Origin: Porticoccaceae bacterium
GTDB lineage: Bacteria > Pseudomonadota > Gammaproteobacteria > Pseudomonadales > Porticoccaceae
Length of the DNA stretch: 64,000 nt
NCBI GenBank assembly: GCA_023228865.1
Contig: JALOAH010000006.1
Location: forward strand, 13,948 to 77,947
Direction of reading: 5' to 3'
The position numbers and the translations under genes are program-made. Of the stretch, positions 1-10,309 are shown in pieces. Position 1 is the first letter of the stretch. Every line of letters starts with the position of its first letter. The notes beneath the pieces are model-generated. The model was not told the DNA's origin and searched no databases. It saw only the letters and a program-made list of their open reading frames with translations.

Positions 1-695
1 TTTTGCGCCTCTGACGCCAAGCGGCGCTCTTCCATGTCATGGCGGCGCTGGTGAATTTTTTTACTGACCCAATCAACCAACATAAGCGTGTAGCGGCCAA
101 GGTTGTCGATAATCGCGAGCCAGGACAGATCCGAAAAAATGGTAAGGCCAAAGAGAAAAACCGCAATCAGGATGAGGGTACCGCCCACATGATTGAACGC
201 GGCGGTAACAGCCTCGCCGAGAATATCGCCGAGGCGTCCGCCGACGCCGACCCCGGCAGGTAGCGCCGCATTGGCATCTCCGTAGTGGATGGCCGCCAGG
301 GAGGTTGCCGAGGTCATCACCAGAATCAGGCCGACAAAACGCAGGGTAAAGACAATCCAGTCAAAAGGTTGCTGATTGACCTGACGGGTTTGGAACACAT
401 TCCAGGCGCGCAAAGCCAATAGTGGCGGAAAAAGATAGGCCATGTAGCCAAACAGGGAATAGAGCACATCGGCGAGCCAGGCGCCGGTGGCGCCGGCGGC
501 ATTGCTGATATCGTCTCTACTGCCAGTGTGGGACCAGCCGGGATCTTCAGGGGAATAGCTCGCCAGCGCCAGCAGAAGATAAAGGCAAATCAAAAGCCAG
601 CCGATAAGCGCCCCTTCACGGACAATGAGTTTGCCCCGTTCAGTCAATGGCTGTTTCGGCCTGTCCGCGCTTTTCTTAGGATTTCTCTTTGCCAA
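1..695 (-). CDS. ftsK: DNA translocase FtsK, N-terminal part (cut by window edge)
   Basis: Cell-division DNA translocase that anchors at the septum and pumps chromosome dimers towards XerCD recombination. Only about 231 codons, the N-terminal membrane domain, are inside the window; linker and motor lie beyond position 1. The translation shows a basic cytoplasmic start, several hydrophobic segments (GWLLICLYLLLALASY, FVGLILVMTSATSLA, GTLILIAVFLFGL) and the FtsK-typical SPEDPGWSHTG segment after the first membrane span. No ATG or GTG occurs in frame between the upstream TAA and this region. I chose the TTG at 695, which follows a GGGAAGCAGG stretch. It diverges from trxB, as in Pseudomonas. The family call is firm, the exact start less so. 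Confidence 0.88.
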   Translation of the reverse strand, partial: MAKRNPKKSADRPKQPLTERGKLIVREGALIGWLLICLYLLLALASYSPEDPGWSHTGSRDDISNAAGATGAWLADVLYSLFGYMAYLFPPLLALRAWNVFQTRQVNQQPFDWIVFTLRFVGLILVMTSATSLAAIHYGDANAALPAGVGVGGRLGDILGEAVTAAFNHVGGTLILIAVFLFGLTIFSDLSWLAIIDNLGRYTLMLVDWVSKKIHQRRHDMEERRLASEAQ

Positions 696-762
696 ACCTG
701 CTTCCCGGCATATTGCAACGACGCCTATTGTAATACCTGAAATGCGAATAGCCAGCGATTAA

Positions 763-1806
<1,044 letters not shown>

Positions 1807-1827
1807 GTCGGGCACAGCGCTCTTGTT

Positions 1828-2553
1828 ATGGAACTTTCCTGGATAGACGGGGACAACCCCGTGTTTCCCCACCCCAGCAAAGCCCTCGCCGAACCGGACG
1901 GTCTTTTGGCGGTGGGCGGCAATCTCGACGCCAGCACCCTGTTAACCGCCTATAAAAAAGGCATCTTTCCCTGGTATGAAGAAACCCAGCCGATCTTGTG
2001 GTGGAGCCCGGCACACAGAGCCGTGCTCAAACCCGGCCAGGAGCATATCGGCAAAACCCTGCGCAAATTTTTGCGCACCTGTGATTTCCGGCTATCAACC
2101 AACAGCGCCTTTGATGATGTCATTGCCGCCTGCGCCGCTCCCCGCGCCACTGCCAGGGGCACCTGGATTACTGGAGCGATGATCTCCGCCTACAAGGAGC
2201 TCCACAGGCTGGGTCATGCCCACTCCCTGGAATGCTGGCATCAGGATAGGCTCGTCGGCGGCCTCTACGGCGTTCAGGTGGGCGCCCTGTTCTGTGGCGA
2301 ATCCATGTTCAGCCGCGTCAGCAACGGCTCAAAAATCGCCTTTGTCGGTCTTTCTCAAACCCTGGCGAGAAAAGGATTCAAGCTGATCGACTGCCAGCTT
2401 GAAAATGCCCATCTCCTTAACCTGGGCGTCAGTGTTGTGCCCAGGGAGCATTTTTTGGAAATGCTAGCCCAAGCGGCGGATGAGGGTATACACTGGCCGC
2501 AGAGCACGGAATTTAACTCTGCCATCTCCAGTTTTAAGGAGTGCCGCCAATGA
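1828..2553 (+). CDS. aat: Leucyl/phenylalanyl-tRNA--protein transferase
   Basis: Transfers Leu or Phe from aminoacyl-tRNA onto proteins with N-terminal Lys or Arg, creating an N-degron that ClpS delivers to ClpAP. 241 residues. The family signatures FPHPSKAL, GIFPWY followed by WWSPAHR, and GGLYGVQVG near residue 150 are all visible. It lies 21 bp after trxB and its TGA overlaps the ATG of ate, so the two transferases are probably translationally coupled. Its targets' receptor and unfoldase (clpS, clpA) are encoded about 1.2 kb away on the other strand. Confidence 0.96.
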   Translation: MELSWIDGDNPVFPHPSKALAEPDGLLAVGGNLDASTLLTAYKKGIFPWYEETQPILWWSPAHRAVLKPGQEHIGKTLRKFLRTCDFRLSTNSAFDDVIAACAAPRATARGTWITGAMISAYKELHRLGHAHSLECWHQDRLVGGLYGVQVGALFCGESMFSRVSNGSKIAFVGLSQTLARKGFKLIDCQLENAHLLNLGVSVVPREHFLEMLAQAADEGIHWPQSTEFNSAISSFKECRQ

Positions 2554-3305
2554 CCAGAGATGTTTCGCCCGACCTCCGCTATGTTCGCCTCTACTTTACA
2601 AGGCCACATAAGTGCAGCTATCTGCCGGAAAGGGAGGCGATCACCAGCTTTGTCGATCCCTGCACCAGTGTCGATTCATCACTGTACAGCCACCTCTCCC
2701 GCCTCGGTTTTCGCCGCAGCGGAAAATTTTTCTACGCGCCAAGTTGCGGCAGCTGCCAAGCCTGCATCGCCAGCCGCATTGTGGTTCCCGCTTTCCGGCT
2801 AAGTCGCTCATTTCGCCGCTGTCTCAACAAAAACAGCGATCTTCACCGCTCCCTGGTGGCAAAGATTGACCATCGCGAGCACTACCCGCTGTTTGAACGC
2901 TACATCACCGCCCGACATCAGGATGGCGATATGTACCCCCCCAATCCTGAGCAGTACATGGATTTCCTCGGCGAAGGCAGTGACTACACCAGATACCTGG
3001 AATTCCGCCTCAATAACAAGCTGGTTGGCTGCTCTGTGCTGGATCTTCTCGACGACGGCATTTCCGCCATCTATAGCTATTTTTGCCCTGAGGAAGAAAG
3101 CCGAAGCCCCGGAACCCTGGCGGTGTTGTCGTTGCTGAATCTCGCCAAGGATATGCATTTGCCCTATGTTTATTTGGGCTACTGGATCGAGGGCTGCCGA
3201 AAAATGGAATACAAAAACCGGTTCCAGCCCCAGGAACTTTTTATTGGCAACCGCTGGGTTCAATACCAAAGTAGGGAAACCTGCGGAACTTCTTTGCCTT
3301 CTTGA
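2550..3305 (+). CDS. bpt: Aspartate/glutamate leucyltransferase (Bpt/Ate family)
   Basis: Transfers Leu (the Bpt class in gammaproteobacteria) to proteins with N-terminal Asp or Glu, feeding the N-degron pathway; cytosolic. About 251 residues. The N-terminal ATE domain has the conserved PHKCSYLP segment and a CGSCQAC cluster near residue 70. The C-terminal ATE domain has [17 protein letters not shown] near the end. An ATG nine bases upstream (2541) exists as GTG-type initiation, but the ATG at 2550 overlaps the aat stop and follows TAAGGAG, so I prefer it. Older annotation calls the family arginyltransferase (ate); leucyl specificity is inferred from the family, not read from the sequence. 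Confidence 0.94.
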   Translation: MTRDVSPDLRYVRLYFTRPHKCSYLPEREAITSFVDPCTSVDSSLYSHLSRLGFRRSGKFFYAPSCGSCQACIASRIVVPAFRLSRSFRRCLNKNSDLHRSLVAKIDHREHYPLFERYITARHQDGDMYPPNPEQYMDFLGEGSDYTRYLEFRLNNKLVGCSVLDLLDDGISAIYSYFCPEEESRSPGTLAVLSLLNLAKDMHLPYVYLGYWIEGCRKMEYKNRFQPQELFIGNRWVQYQSRETCGTSLPS

Positions 3306-3462
3306 TGGAATTAGGGCAAAATCCCGCACCAAATTAAGTGCCTTTACCTTAAACAGCCGTTTGAGCCAGGCCTTTTCAGGCCGAGCGTCCTGCGCAGCAT
3401 TTTTCAGCGCACGCTGGCAAGTCCCTTATTTAGCAAGTACCTTTGAGGAGTTCAGGAGATAT

Positions 3463-3681
3463 ATGGCAAAAGAAGACCATATTGAAATGGAAGGTGAAGT
3501 CATCGATACCCTTCCCAACACCACATTTCGCGTCAAACTGGAAAATGGCCATGTCGTCACTGCGCACATTTCCGGAAAAATGCGCAAAAACTATATCCGC
3601 ATCCTCACCGGCGACAAGGTCAAGGTTGAACTGACCCCCTACGACCTGAGCAAAGGCCGCATCACCTACCGCGCCCGCTAA
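3463..3681 (+). CDS. infA: Translation initiation factor IF-1
   Basis: Small OB-fold protein that binds the ribosomal A site during initiation. 72 residues, the exact usual length. It begins [13 protein letters not shown] and carries the conserved [19 protein letters not shown] core. A longer reading frame runs in from 3166, but the ATG at 3463 preceded by TTCAGGAGAT is plainly the start. It follows ate after 157 bp and converges with clpA. A small GC hairpin (3705-3720) lies between the two stop codons. Confidence 0.98.
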   Translation: MAKEDHIEMEGEVIDTLPNTTFRVKLENGHVVTAHISGKMRKNYIRILTGDKVKVELTPYDLSKGRITYRAR

Positions 3682-3704
3682 AAGAGTCGAGCGCAGCTGC
3701 TGTG

Positions 3705-3720
3705 CCCGGAAAAATCCGGG
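3705..3720. terminator. Weak hairpin between convergent infA and clpA
   Basis: The 6-bp stem CCCGGA/TCCGGG with an AAAA loop sits exactly between the infA and clpA stop codons. There is no following T tract on either strand, so intrinsic termination is only a suggestion from position and symmetry. Confidence 0.3.
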
Positions 3721-5997
3721 TCAGGCAACCGCTTCTTCGGCAAACTGCAGCACGATCTCGTCATTCTCCACCGTCACATGGACTTCACCGCCGGATTCCG
3801 ATAGGGAACCAAAAAGCAGTTCATTGGCGAGGGGTTTCTTGAGTTTTTCCTGAATCAGACGCGCCATGGGTCTTGCACCCATTTTTTCATCGTAACCGTG
3901 GAGGGCAAACCAAGCGCGGGCGCGATCATCCACATCGAGAGTCACTTTTTTAGTGTCCAGTTTTGCCTGCAGCTCGGTAAGGAACTTGTCGACCACCGTC
4001 ATAATGACGCTCGGGGGCAGTGATTTAAACTGAATAATACCGTCGAGGCGATTGCGAAACTCCGGCGTAAACATTTTCTTGATCGCTTCCATGGCGTCTG
4101 TTGAATGATCCTGGTGGGCAAAGCCAACGGATGCCCTACTTTGCAGTTCGGCGCCGGCATTGGTGGTCATGATTAAAATGATATGGCGAAAATCCGCCTT
4201 GCGACCGTTATTGTCGGTGAGCGTGCCGTGATCCATAACCTGAAGGAGCAGGTTAAACACATCGGGATGAGCCTTTTCAATTTCGTCGAGGAGAACCACG
4301 GCATGGGGATGTTTGGTCACCGCATCGGTGAGGAGGCCGCCCTGATCAAAGCCGATGTAGCCGGGAGGGGCACCAATCAGACGGGAAACCGTGTGGCGTT
4401 CCATATACTCAGACATGTCAAAACGAATCAGTTCAATGCCCAGCACATGGGCAAGCTGCCGGGAAACTTCGGTCTTGCCCACTCCTGTGGGGCCGGCAAA
4501 GAGAAAACTGCCAATGGGTTTTTCGCCGTCGCGCAGACCGGCGCGCGCCATTTTGATGGCCGTCGCCAGTGCGTCGATACCCTCATCCTGGCCAAAAACC
4601 ACCATTTTCAGCTGCTGATCCAGGTTGCGCAGCTGCTCCTTGTCAGAAGCGGAGACACTTTTGGGTGGAATGCGGGCAATTTTGGCGACAACCTGTTCAA
4701 TTTCTGCAACACCAACGATTTTTTTGCGTTTGCTGACGGGCAGTAACTGCTGGTAGGCGCCGGCCTCGTCGAGAACGTCAATGGCTTTGTCAGGCAGAAA
4801 GCGGTCGGAGATATGACGCTCGGCCAGCTCGGCGGCGGACTTTAGCGCCGCATTGGTAAAGCGCAGCCCGTGATGTTCTTCAAAACGGGACTTGAGACCT
4901 TTGAGAATACGGTAGGTTTCGTCGACACTGGGCTCCGGCACATCCACTTTTTGAAAGCGGCGGGAAAGTGCCCTGTCCTTCTCAAAAATACCCCGGTATT
5001 CCTGGTAGGTGGTCGAACCTATGCAGCGAATTTTACCGGAGGTCAGCAAGGGCTTCAGCAGATTCGAGGCATCCATCACGCCACCGGACGCAGCACCCGC
5101 ACCAATAATGGTATGGATTTCATCGATAAACAAAATTGCGTGATCTATTTTCTCAAGTTCCTTCAGCAACCCTTTGAATCTTTTCTCAAAATCACCTCTA
5201 TATTTTGTCCCAGCGAGGAGCGCACCAAGATCGAGAGAGTAAACGACGCTGGCGCTGATAACATCGGGAACCTCTTTGTCGACGATGCGCTTGGCCAGAC
5301 CTTCGGCAATAGCGGTTTTGCCAACGCCGGATTCACCCACCAACAAGGGGTTGTTTTTGCGACGCCGCGACAGGATCTGACAGACTCTTTCAAGCTCCGC
5401 AGCACGCCCCACCAATGGGTCGATCAAGCCTTTTTTGGCCTGAACATTGAGATTGCTGGCAAACTGCTCAAGCATACTTTCACCAGCGGCTTCTCCCTGT
5501 GCCTGATCACCACCCTGCTGGCGAACATTTTCACCCTCGGCGCCCTTGTCCCCCTGATCCACATACTTGGCGATCCCGTGGGAGATGTAATTAACAATAT
5601 CTATGCGGGTGACATTTTGCAGGCGCAGAAAATAAACCGCCTGGCTCTCCTGTTCACTGAATATGGCGACCAGTACGTTGGCACCCTGCACTTCGGTCTT
5701 TCCGGAAGACTGAACGTGAAATACCGCCCGCTGTAAAACCCGTTGAAAGCCAAGGGTCGGCTGGGTTTGGGTGTTTTCATCATCGTTTTTGATAATGGGC
5801 GTTGTCGATTCAATAAACTCATCGAGATCCTTGCGCAGCGCGTCAAAATTGATGCCGCAGGCTCTGAGCACATCACTGGCAGAATGATTGTCCAGCAGCG
5901 CCAGCAACAGGTGTTCAACGGTCATAAATTCGTGCCGCCTCTCCCTGGCAACCCTGAAGGCATTGTTCAGGGTGTCTTCAAGTTCTTTGCTAAGCAT
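3721..5997 (-). CDS. clpA: ATP-dependent Clp protease ATP-binding subunit ClpA
   Basis: Hexameric AAA+ unfoldase that feeds N-degron and other substrates into ClpP. 758 residues, as in E. coli. Order: Clp_N repeat domain (1-145), an acidic/Gln-rich linker, D1 with Walker A GESGVGKT at 221-228, D2 with Walker A GPTGVGKT at 502-509, and the C-terminal D2-small domain. In D2 the segment [11 protein letters not shown] holds the ClpP-docking loop, here VGF in place of the IGL of E. coli ClpA. It lies 65 bp downstream of clpS on the same strand, so the adaptor and unfoldase are probably co-transcribed. Confidence 0.97.
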   Translation of the reverse strand: MLSKELEDTLNNAFRVARERRHEFMTVEHLLLALLDNHSASDVLRACGINFDALRKDLDEFIESTTPIIKNDDENTQTQPTLGFQRVLQRAVFHVQSSGKTEVQGANVLVAIFSEQESQAVYFLRLQNVTRIDIVNYISHGIAKYVDQGDKGAEGENVRQQGGDQAQGEAAGESMLEQFASNLNVQAKKGLIDPLVGRAAELERVCQILSRRRKNNPLLVGESGVGKTAIAEGLAKRIVDKEVPDVISASVVYSLDLGALLAGTKYRGDFEKRFKGLLKELEKIDHAILFIDEIHTIIGAGAASGGVMDASNLLKPLLTSGKIRCIGSTTYQEYRGIFEKDRALSRRFQKVDVPEPSVDETYRILKGLKSRFEEHHGLRFTNAALKSAAELAERHISDRFLPDKAIDVLDEAGAYQQLLPVSKRKKIVGVAEIEQVVAKIARIPPKSVSASDKEQLRNLDQQLKMVVFGQDEGIDALATAIKMARAGLRDGEKPIGSFLFAGPTGVGKTEVSRQLAHVLGIELIRFDMSEYMERHTVSRLIGAPPGYIGFDQGGLLTDAVTKHPHAVVLLDEIEKAHPDVFNLLLQVMDHGTLTDNNGRKADFRHIILIMTTNAGAELQSRASVGFAHQDHSTDAMEAIKKMFTPEFRNRLDGIIQFKSLPPSVIMTVVDKFLTELQAKLDTKKVTLDVDDRARAWFALHGYDEKMGARPMARLIQEKLKKPLANELLFGSLSESGGEVHVTVENDEIVLQFAEEAVA

Positions 5998-6062
5998 GGC
6001 TCGGACTCCAAGGTTTCATTGACCAGACGCTGTTCGAAGAGCAAAACGCCAAACGATACTGC

Positions 6063-6449
6063 TTAATCATTGTCATCTGCAGGCTCAATTTCACAGATCA
6101 ACGGATGCTCGTTTTCCCTGGCGAACTGATTGACCTGGCTCATTTTGGTTTCGGCGACATCGCGGGTAAACACACCACAAACCGCTCTTCCCTCTGTGTG
6201 AACTTTAAGCATAATTCGTACCGCAAGCTCTCTTTCAAGGTGAAAGAACAATTCGAGAATGCCGACAACAAATTCCATGGGGGTGTAATCATCGTTAAGC
6301 AACACCACCTGATACATGGGCGGACGCTTAAGCCTGGCTTTTTCCACCTCGGCAACCAGTCCGTGGCCACCCTGGCGGTCAATATGGCTGCCATGATCGT
6401 CCGAACCTGCATAAATCAACACGTTAACTGCTTTCTCCATTGTAACCAT
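6063..6449 (-). CDS. clpS: ClpAP adaptor protein ClpS
   Basis: Adaptor that binds destabilising N-terminal residues and hands substrates to the ClpA N domain. 128 residues. The core has [17 protein letters not shown] (N-degron pocket with NDDYTPM) and later [17 protein letters not shown], both diagnostic. The N-terminal extension of about 45 residues is longer than the E. coli tail. An alternative ATG four codons downstream (6440) would shorten it slightly. Upstream of clpA and divergent from cspD, the standard gammaproteobacterial arrangement. Confidence 0.95.
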   Translation of the reverse strand: MVTMEKAVNVLIYAGSDDHGSHIDRQGGHGLVAEVEKARLKRPPMYQVVLLNDDYTPMEFVVGILELFFHLERELAVRIMLKVHTEGRAVCGVFTRDVAETKMSQVNQFARENEHPLICEIEPADDND

Positions 6450-6532
6450 AACAAGTAACTGCTCATCTCTATTCTAGCGCGGGAAAAAAAATTTATCAGG
6501 GACTTGTCCTGCTGTTTATTGAAAAATTAGAC

Positions 6533-6561
6533 TTGACTTGGACACAAAATAAAGATATTAG
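6533..6561 (+). promoter_or_regulatory. Candidate sigma-70 promoter of cspD
   Basis: TTGACT at 6533-6538, a 17-bp spacer and TATTAG at 6556-6561 lie about 87 bp before the cspD start, in the AT-rich clpS/cspD divergent region. The long leader this implies is usual for cold-shock genes. Inference from consensus only. Confidence 0.4.
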
Positions 6562-6647
6562 TTTACGGCCTGATTTTGATGTGCTTTTCAACTCGTCGGG
6601 CGAAGACATAACAATTAATAAAATCCTGATTTTAGGCGGAGATTTTT

Positions 6648-6869
6648 ATGCCAAAAGGAACCGTTAAGTGGTTTAACAATGCCAAAGGCTACGGCTTCAT
6701 TCTCACTGAAGACGGCAGCAATGATATCTTTGCACACTTTTCAGCGATCAGCATGGAAGGATACAAAACTCTCAAGGCAGGCCAGGAAGTCACCTTCAAT
6801 ATCATCAAGGGGGAAAAAGGTCTTCACGCCACGGATATAGCCCCCATCAGTAAAACCTCATCCGAATAG
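6648..6869 (+). CDS. cspD: Cold-shock domain protein CspD
   Basis: Single cold-shock OB domain that binds single-stranded nucleic acid; CspD types inhibit replication in slow-growing cells. 73 residues. RNP1-like KGYGFI and RNP2-like DIFAHFS are both present, after the standard [14 protein letters not shown] start. The C-terminal tail is short and Ser/Lys rich. The start follows GGCGGAGATTTTT. Placement beside clpS/clpA supports CspD over the other paralogues, though the assignment among Csp proteins is by context. Confidence 0.92.
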   Translation: MPKGTVKWFNNAKGYGFILTEDGSNDIFAHFSAISMEGYKTLKAGQEVTFNIIKGEKGLHATDIAPISKTSSE

Positions 6870-7206
6870 CACCGCAACGAATAAAACCATTTTCAAACCA
6901 TCCAGGGATAAAAACAGCTGGATGCCACACATTTTGACACTGGAATGCAGCCATCGCCGAGTGAGCGCAGCGCAATGACTGGCTTTTGCCTGTATTCAAG
7001 AGAATCCCACCCAATACCTTAGGCACTCAAATCGAGGTTAAAGGTAATTGCGGCTCACAAACCCTTTGCTATCGACCCGGCAAACTTTTATATCAGGTTG
7101 ATGGGTGCTAGGACGTGCGCAATAAAATAGATAGGAGATCTATTTTATTGCCGGGTCAATAATGTACTACCTTTAAAGGTGAATCCATCAACAGGAAGCG
7201 CCTGCC
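6870..7206. other. Gene-free stretch between cspD and the dodecin gene
   Basis: 337 bp with no convincing reading frame. A short imperfect element CATCCAG/CTGGATG follows cspD around 6897. The notable content is a set of nested inverted repeats at 7038-7176, described separately. Nothing else is recognisable. Confidence 0.7.
7038..7176. repeat. Nested inverted repeats upstream of the dodecin gene
   Basis: Three pairs of perfect arms share one centre: TTAAAGGTA (7038-7046)/TACCTTTAA (7168-7176), GACCCGGC (7074-7081)/GCCGGGTC (7150-7157) and GCAATAAAATAGAT (7119-7132)/ATCTATTTTATTGC (7138-7151). The innermost 14-bp stem has only the loop AGGAG. The middle and inner arms share a base or two at 7150-7151. 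The pattern fits a long hairpin or a small palindromic element. It ends about 30 bp before the dodecin start. No T tract follows, so it is not a simple terminator. Confidence 0.75.
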
Positions 7207-7416
7207 ATGAGCAATCATGTCTATAAAATAGTTGATATCGTCGGATCCTCATCAAAATCCATTGAGGACGCCATTGAACGCGCCATCGGCAGAAGTTCTG
7301 AAAGCCTCGAACATATCGACTGGTTTGAAGTGGCCGAAATTCGCGGCCACATCACCGATGGCAAGGTCAGCCATTATCAAGTGGCCATCAAACTGGGATT
7401 TAGACTCAACGAATAA
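7207..7416 (+). CDS. Dodecin flavin-binding protein
   Basis: Small dodecamer that stores or buffers flavins in the cytosol. 69 residues, the family size. The pattern VYKIVDIVGSS, followed by a helix (SIEDAIERAI) and the strand around DWFEVAEIRG, is typical. The Trp in that strand is the residue that stacks on flavin in known dodecins. The gene stands alone and converges with pepN; a strong inverted-repeat element lies just upstream. Confidence 0.93.
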   Translation: MSNHVYKIVDIVGSSSKSIEDAIERAIGRSSESLEHIDWFEVAEIRGHITDGKVSHYQVAIKLGFRLNE

Positions 7417-7502
7417 CCCTTCCAGCGACAGGAGCGGCGACGGCCTGTGGCTTGACGCCGCTGCTTTCCACGGGAGACGCTGAAGCGCCTCTGGCCATTC
7501 CG

Positions 7503-10178
7503 CTAAGCGCCGACAAGGCTTTTTGACACCACCTCGTAGACGTCTGGAGACAGTTTGGGTGCTGCGGCAATTTTTGCCAATTCGGCTTTCATGGGGCCAG
7601 CTTTTTCAGCAGGGTATTTTCGCCAGCGCGTCAACGGCGTTAACTGGCGAGCCGCAATTTGCGGATTAAGGCCGTCGAGTTCCAGTATCTTGTCGGCGAG
7701 AAAACCATAGCCCGCACCATCGGCGCGATGAAAATTAACTGCATTGAGATTGCAAAAAACACCGATCAGGGAGCGCACCTTGTTGGGGTTGCGCATATCA
7801 AAGGCATCGTGCTCAAGAAGGGCGCACACCCGCTCGAGGCCACCCGGGGTCATGGCTCCCGCTTGAATCTGCAGCCAGAGATTTACCGCCAGAGGTTCGT
7901 CGCGCCAGCGCTCGTAGAAACGGTTCAGAGCCTGCTGAGCAAGGTTGTCGGCATCCTTCACCGGCGAGTTGACCAGCGCCACCAGCGCGGAATGACAATC
8001 CGTCATATTGTCCGCCGCAACGGCCTGATTGAAAATCCGAGCAATAATTTCTTTGTCATCAAGCAATGACAGGTAGGAGAGCGCCACATTTTTCAGACTG
8101 CGGCAGGCTATTTGGCGGGGCTCGGGTTGATAGGGTTCGTCGCTCTGATTGTGCTCATAGCAGCGCAACCAGTCGGCGGCCAGCTCCCTGGCAAACACGG
8201 TTCTGACTTCGCAACGAACGGCGTGAATGGCTTCAACATGAATAACCGCCATTTCCTCACTGAGATAAGCCTCGGTTGGCAGAGTCAGCATTAGCGCCGC
8301 CATGGCCTTGTCCGCATCGCCCTCATCGAGAGCCGCTGCCAGAACACGGCCATAGGCGGCGACCAGGCGGCCATCCAGAACCAGGCTGTCGCCCTCAACT
8401 TTCGCAGCCACCATTTCTTTGACAATGCTTACAGCGAGCCGGTTGCAGGCCTCCCAACGATTAAAGCCATCGCTGTCTGCGCTGATCTGAAAAACCAAAT
8501 CGTCGCGGTCATAGGGGAACGTCCATTTAACCGGCGCGGAAAAACCACGAAAAAGTGAAGGAAGGGGTTTTTCCATCACATTGTTAAATGTCACCTGCTG
8601 CTCGGCTTCAGTGATTTCAAGGACAGTTTCTGTTGCCCCCGAGACGCCATCGGCATGCAGGGGTAAATCGCCAGCGGCGCCCAACAAACCCATTTTTACG
8701 GGTATGAGATAGGGTTTTTTATGATCACACTCCGCAGTGGCGCGGCAGGACTGGCGAAAATTGAGTGTATAGGTTTTGGCGTTGGCATCGTAGCTGCCGC
8801 TGATATCCACCTCCGGGGTTCCGGCCTGGCGATACCAATGCATAAACTGGCTGAGATCACGACCGCTTACACTGGCCATACAGGCGACAAAATCTTCAAT
8901 GGTCACCGCCTCACCATCGTGACGGCTGAAGTAAAGGTCAGAACCCTGACGAAACAGCTTTGCGCCGAGAAGAGTGTGAAGCATTGCCACCACCTCAGAA
9001 CCTTTTTCATAGACGGTCAGAGTGTAGAAATTGGCAATTTCCATGTAGGACGCGGGCTGCACAGGATGCGCCATGGGGCCTGCGTCCTCGGCAAATTGCA
9101 GAGTGCGCAGCATATTGACATCCTGAACCCGCTTGACCACGGGAGACCCCATGTCTGCAGAGAATGTCGCGTCGCGAAATACGGTAAAGCCTTCCTTGAG
9201 ACTGAGCTGAAACCAGTCGCGACAGGTAACCCTGTTGCCCGACCAATTATGAAAATATTCATGGGCGACAATGGCCTGAATATTTTGAAAACTGGCGTCA
9301 GTAGTAATTTCCGGTTTGGCGAGCACAGCGGAGCTGTTAAAGATATTGAGCCCTTTGTTTTCCATAGCGCCGGCATTGAAATCGTCGACGGCGACAATCA
9401 TGAAAACATCGAGATCATATTCGCGGCCATAGACTTCTTCATCCCATTTCATGGCTTTTTTCAGGGCGGTCATGGCAAAGTCGCACTTGTCGAGATCCTT
9501 TTCCTCGACAAAGATACGCAGACTAACCTGGCGGCCACTGCCGGTGGTGAAAGAGTCTTCAATATGGGCGAGATCTCCCGCCACCATGGCAAATAAATAG
9601 GCGGGTTTTGGAAACGGGTCATGCCAGCGAACCCAGTGGCGGCCGCCATCGAGATCCCCTTCCGCCACCCTGTTGCCGTTGGCCAGCAATACCGGATAAG
9701 CCAATTTATCGGCAATGATGGTTGTGGTGAATTCCGCCATCACATCGGGGCGATCCAGGTAAAAAGTGATTTTGCGAAACCCCTCCGCCTCGCACTGGGT
9801 GCAAAATAGCTGGCGGGATCGATAGAGTCCTTCAAGGGTGGTGTTTTCCTGGGGCTTTATGGCCACCTCGGACACAAAAGAAAACCGCTCCCCAACGGGG
9901 CGGTGAATATTGAGGATTTCGCCGCTCTGGCTGTATTCCGTCGCCACCAGGGGCTGATCGTCAATACGGAGACTGACAATATCAAGCCCTGCCCCGTGGA
10001 GCTCCAGGGGCGCATTGGCGCGTTCAGAGACAGGGTTCCGGCGCATTGCCAGTACCGCCGTAACACGGGTTTCCCCATCCTCCAGAGCTATGGTCAGGGC
10101 GACGGTGTCGATAAGAAAATCCGGCACTCGGTATTCGTTGAGGAAAATGGTTTTTGGCTGGTTGTCGCGATAGACCAT
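7503..10178 (-). CDS. pepN: Aminopeptidase N (M1 family)
   Basis: Cytosolic zinc aminopeptidase that removes N-terminal residues from peptides. 891 residues from the chosen start. Exopeptidase motif GAMEN at about 270-274, zinc motif HEYFH at 306-310 and the third zinc ligand Glu at about 329 (LKEG) are all intact; long alpha-helical DUF3458 domains follow. The frame opens further upstream to 10229, but the ATG at 10178 gives the usual short N terminus (MVYRDNQPKTIFLNEY). It stands in front of the DUF2797/YeaC/rhomboid/nadK block, the order seen around pepN in Pseudomonas. Confidence 0.96.
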   Translation of the reverse strand: MVYRDNQPKTIFLNEYRVPDFLIDTVALTIALEDGETRVTAVLAMRRNPVSERANAPLELHGAGLDIVSLRIDDQPLVATEYSQSGEILNIHRPVGERFSFVSEVAIKPQENTTLEGLYRSRQLFCTQCEAEGFRKITFYLDRPDVMAEFTTTIIADKLAYPVLLANGNRVAEGDLDGGRHWVRWHDPFPKPAYLFAMVAGDLAHIEDSFTTGSGRQVSLRIFVEEKDLDKCDFAMTALKKAMKWDEEVYGREYDLDVFMIVAVDDFNAGAMENKGLNIFNSSAVLAKPEITTDASFQNIQAIVAHEYFHNWSGNRVTCRDWFQLSLKEGFTVFRDATFSADMGSPVVKRVQDVNMLRTLQFAEDAGPMAHPVQPASYMEIANFYTLTVYEKGSEVVAMLHTLLGAKLFRQGSDLYFSRHDGEAVTIEDFVACMASVSGRDLSQFMHWYRQAGTPEVDISGSYDANAKTYTLNFRQSCRATAECDHKKPYLIPVKMGLLGAAGDLPLHADGVSGATETVLEITEAEQQVTFNNVMEKPLPSLFRGFSAPVKWTFPYDRDDLVFQISADSDGFNRWEACNRLAVSIVKEMVAAKVEGDSLVLDGRLVAAYGRVLAAALDEGDADKAMAALMLTLPTEAYLSEEMAVIHVEAIHAVRCEVRTVFARELAADWLRCYEHNQSDEPYQPEPRQIACRSLKNVALSYLSLLDDKEIIARIFNQAVAADNMTDCHSALVALVNSPVKDADNLAQQALNRFYERWRDEPLAVNLWLQIQAGAMTPGGLERVCALLEHDAFDMRNPNKVRSLIGVFCNLNAVNFHRADGAGYGFLADKILELDGLNPQIAARQLTPLTRWRKYPAEKAGPMKAELAKIAAAPKLSPDVYEVVSKSLVGA

Positions 10179-10309
10179 AAATAAATCTCTAATGTTCTCT
10201 AAAAAGACAGCACGTTCGCGTTGCTTCAATGGGATATTGCCGGTCTTACAGGATCTTCATGGGTCGCCAGCAGGGCTGACTCCTAAGACAAAATCACATT
10301 GAAAGAGTC

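Noticed and set aside
4870..5736. Long plus-strand reading frame of 288 codons inside clpA
   Set aside because: It is antisense to a complete, conserved clpA and shows no family motif or ribosome site.
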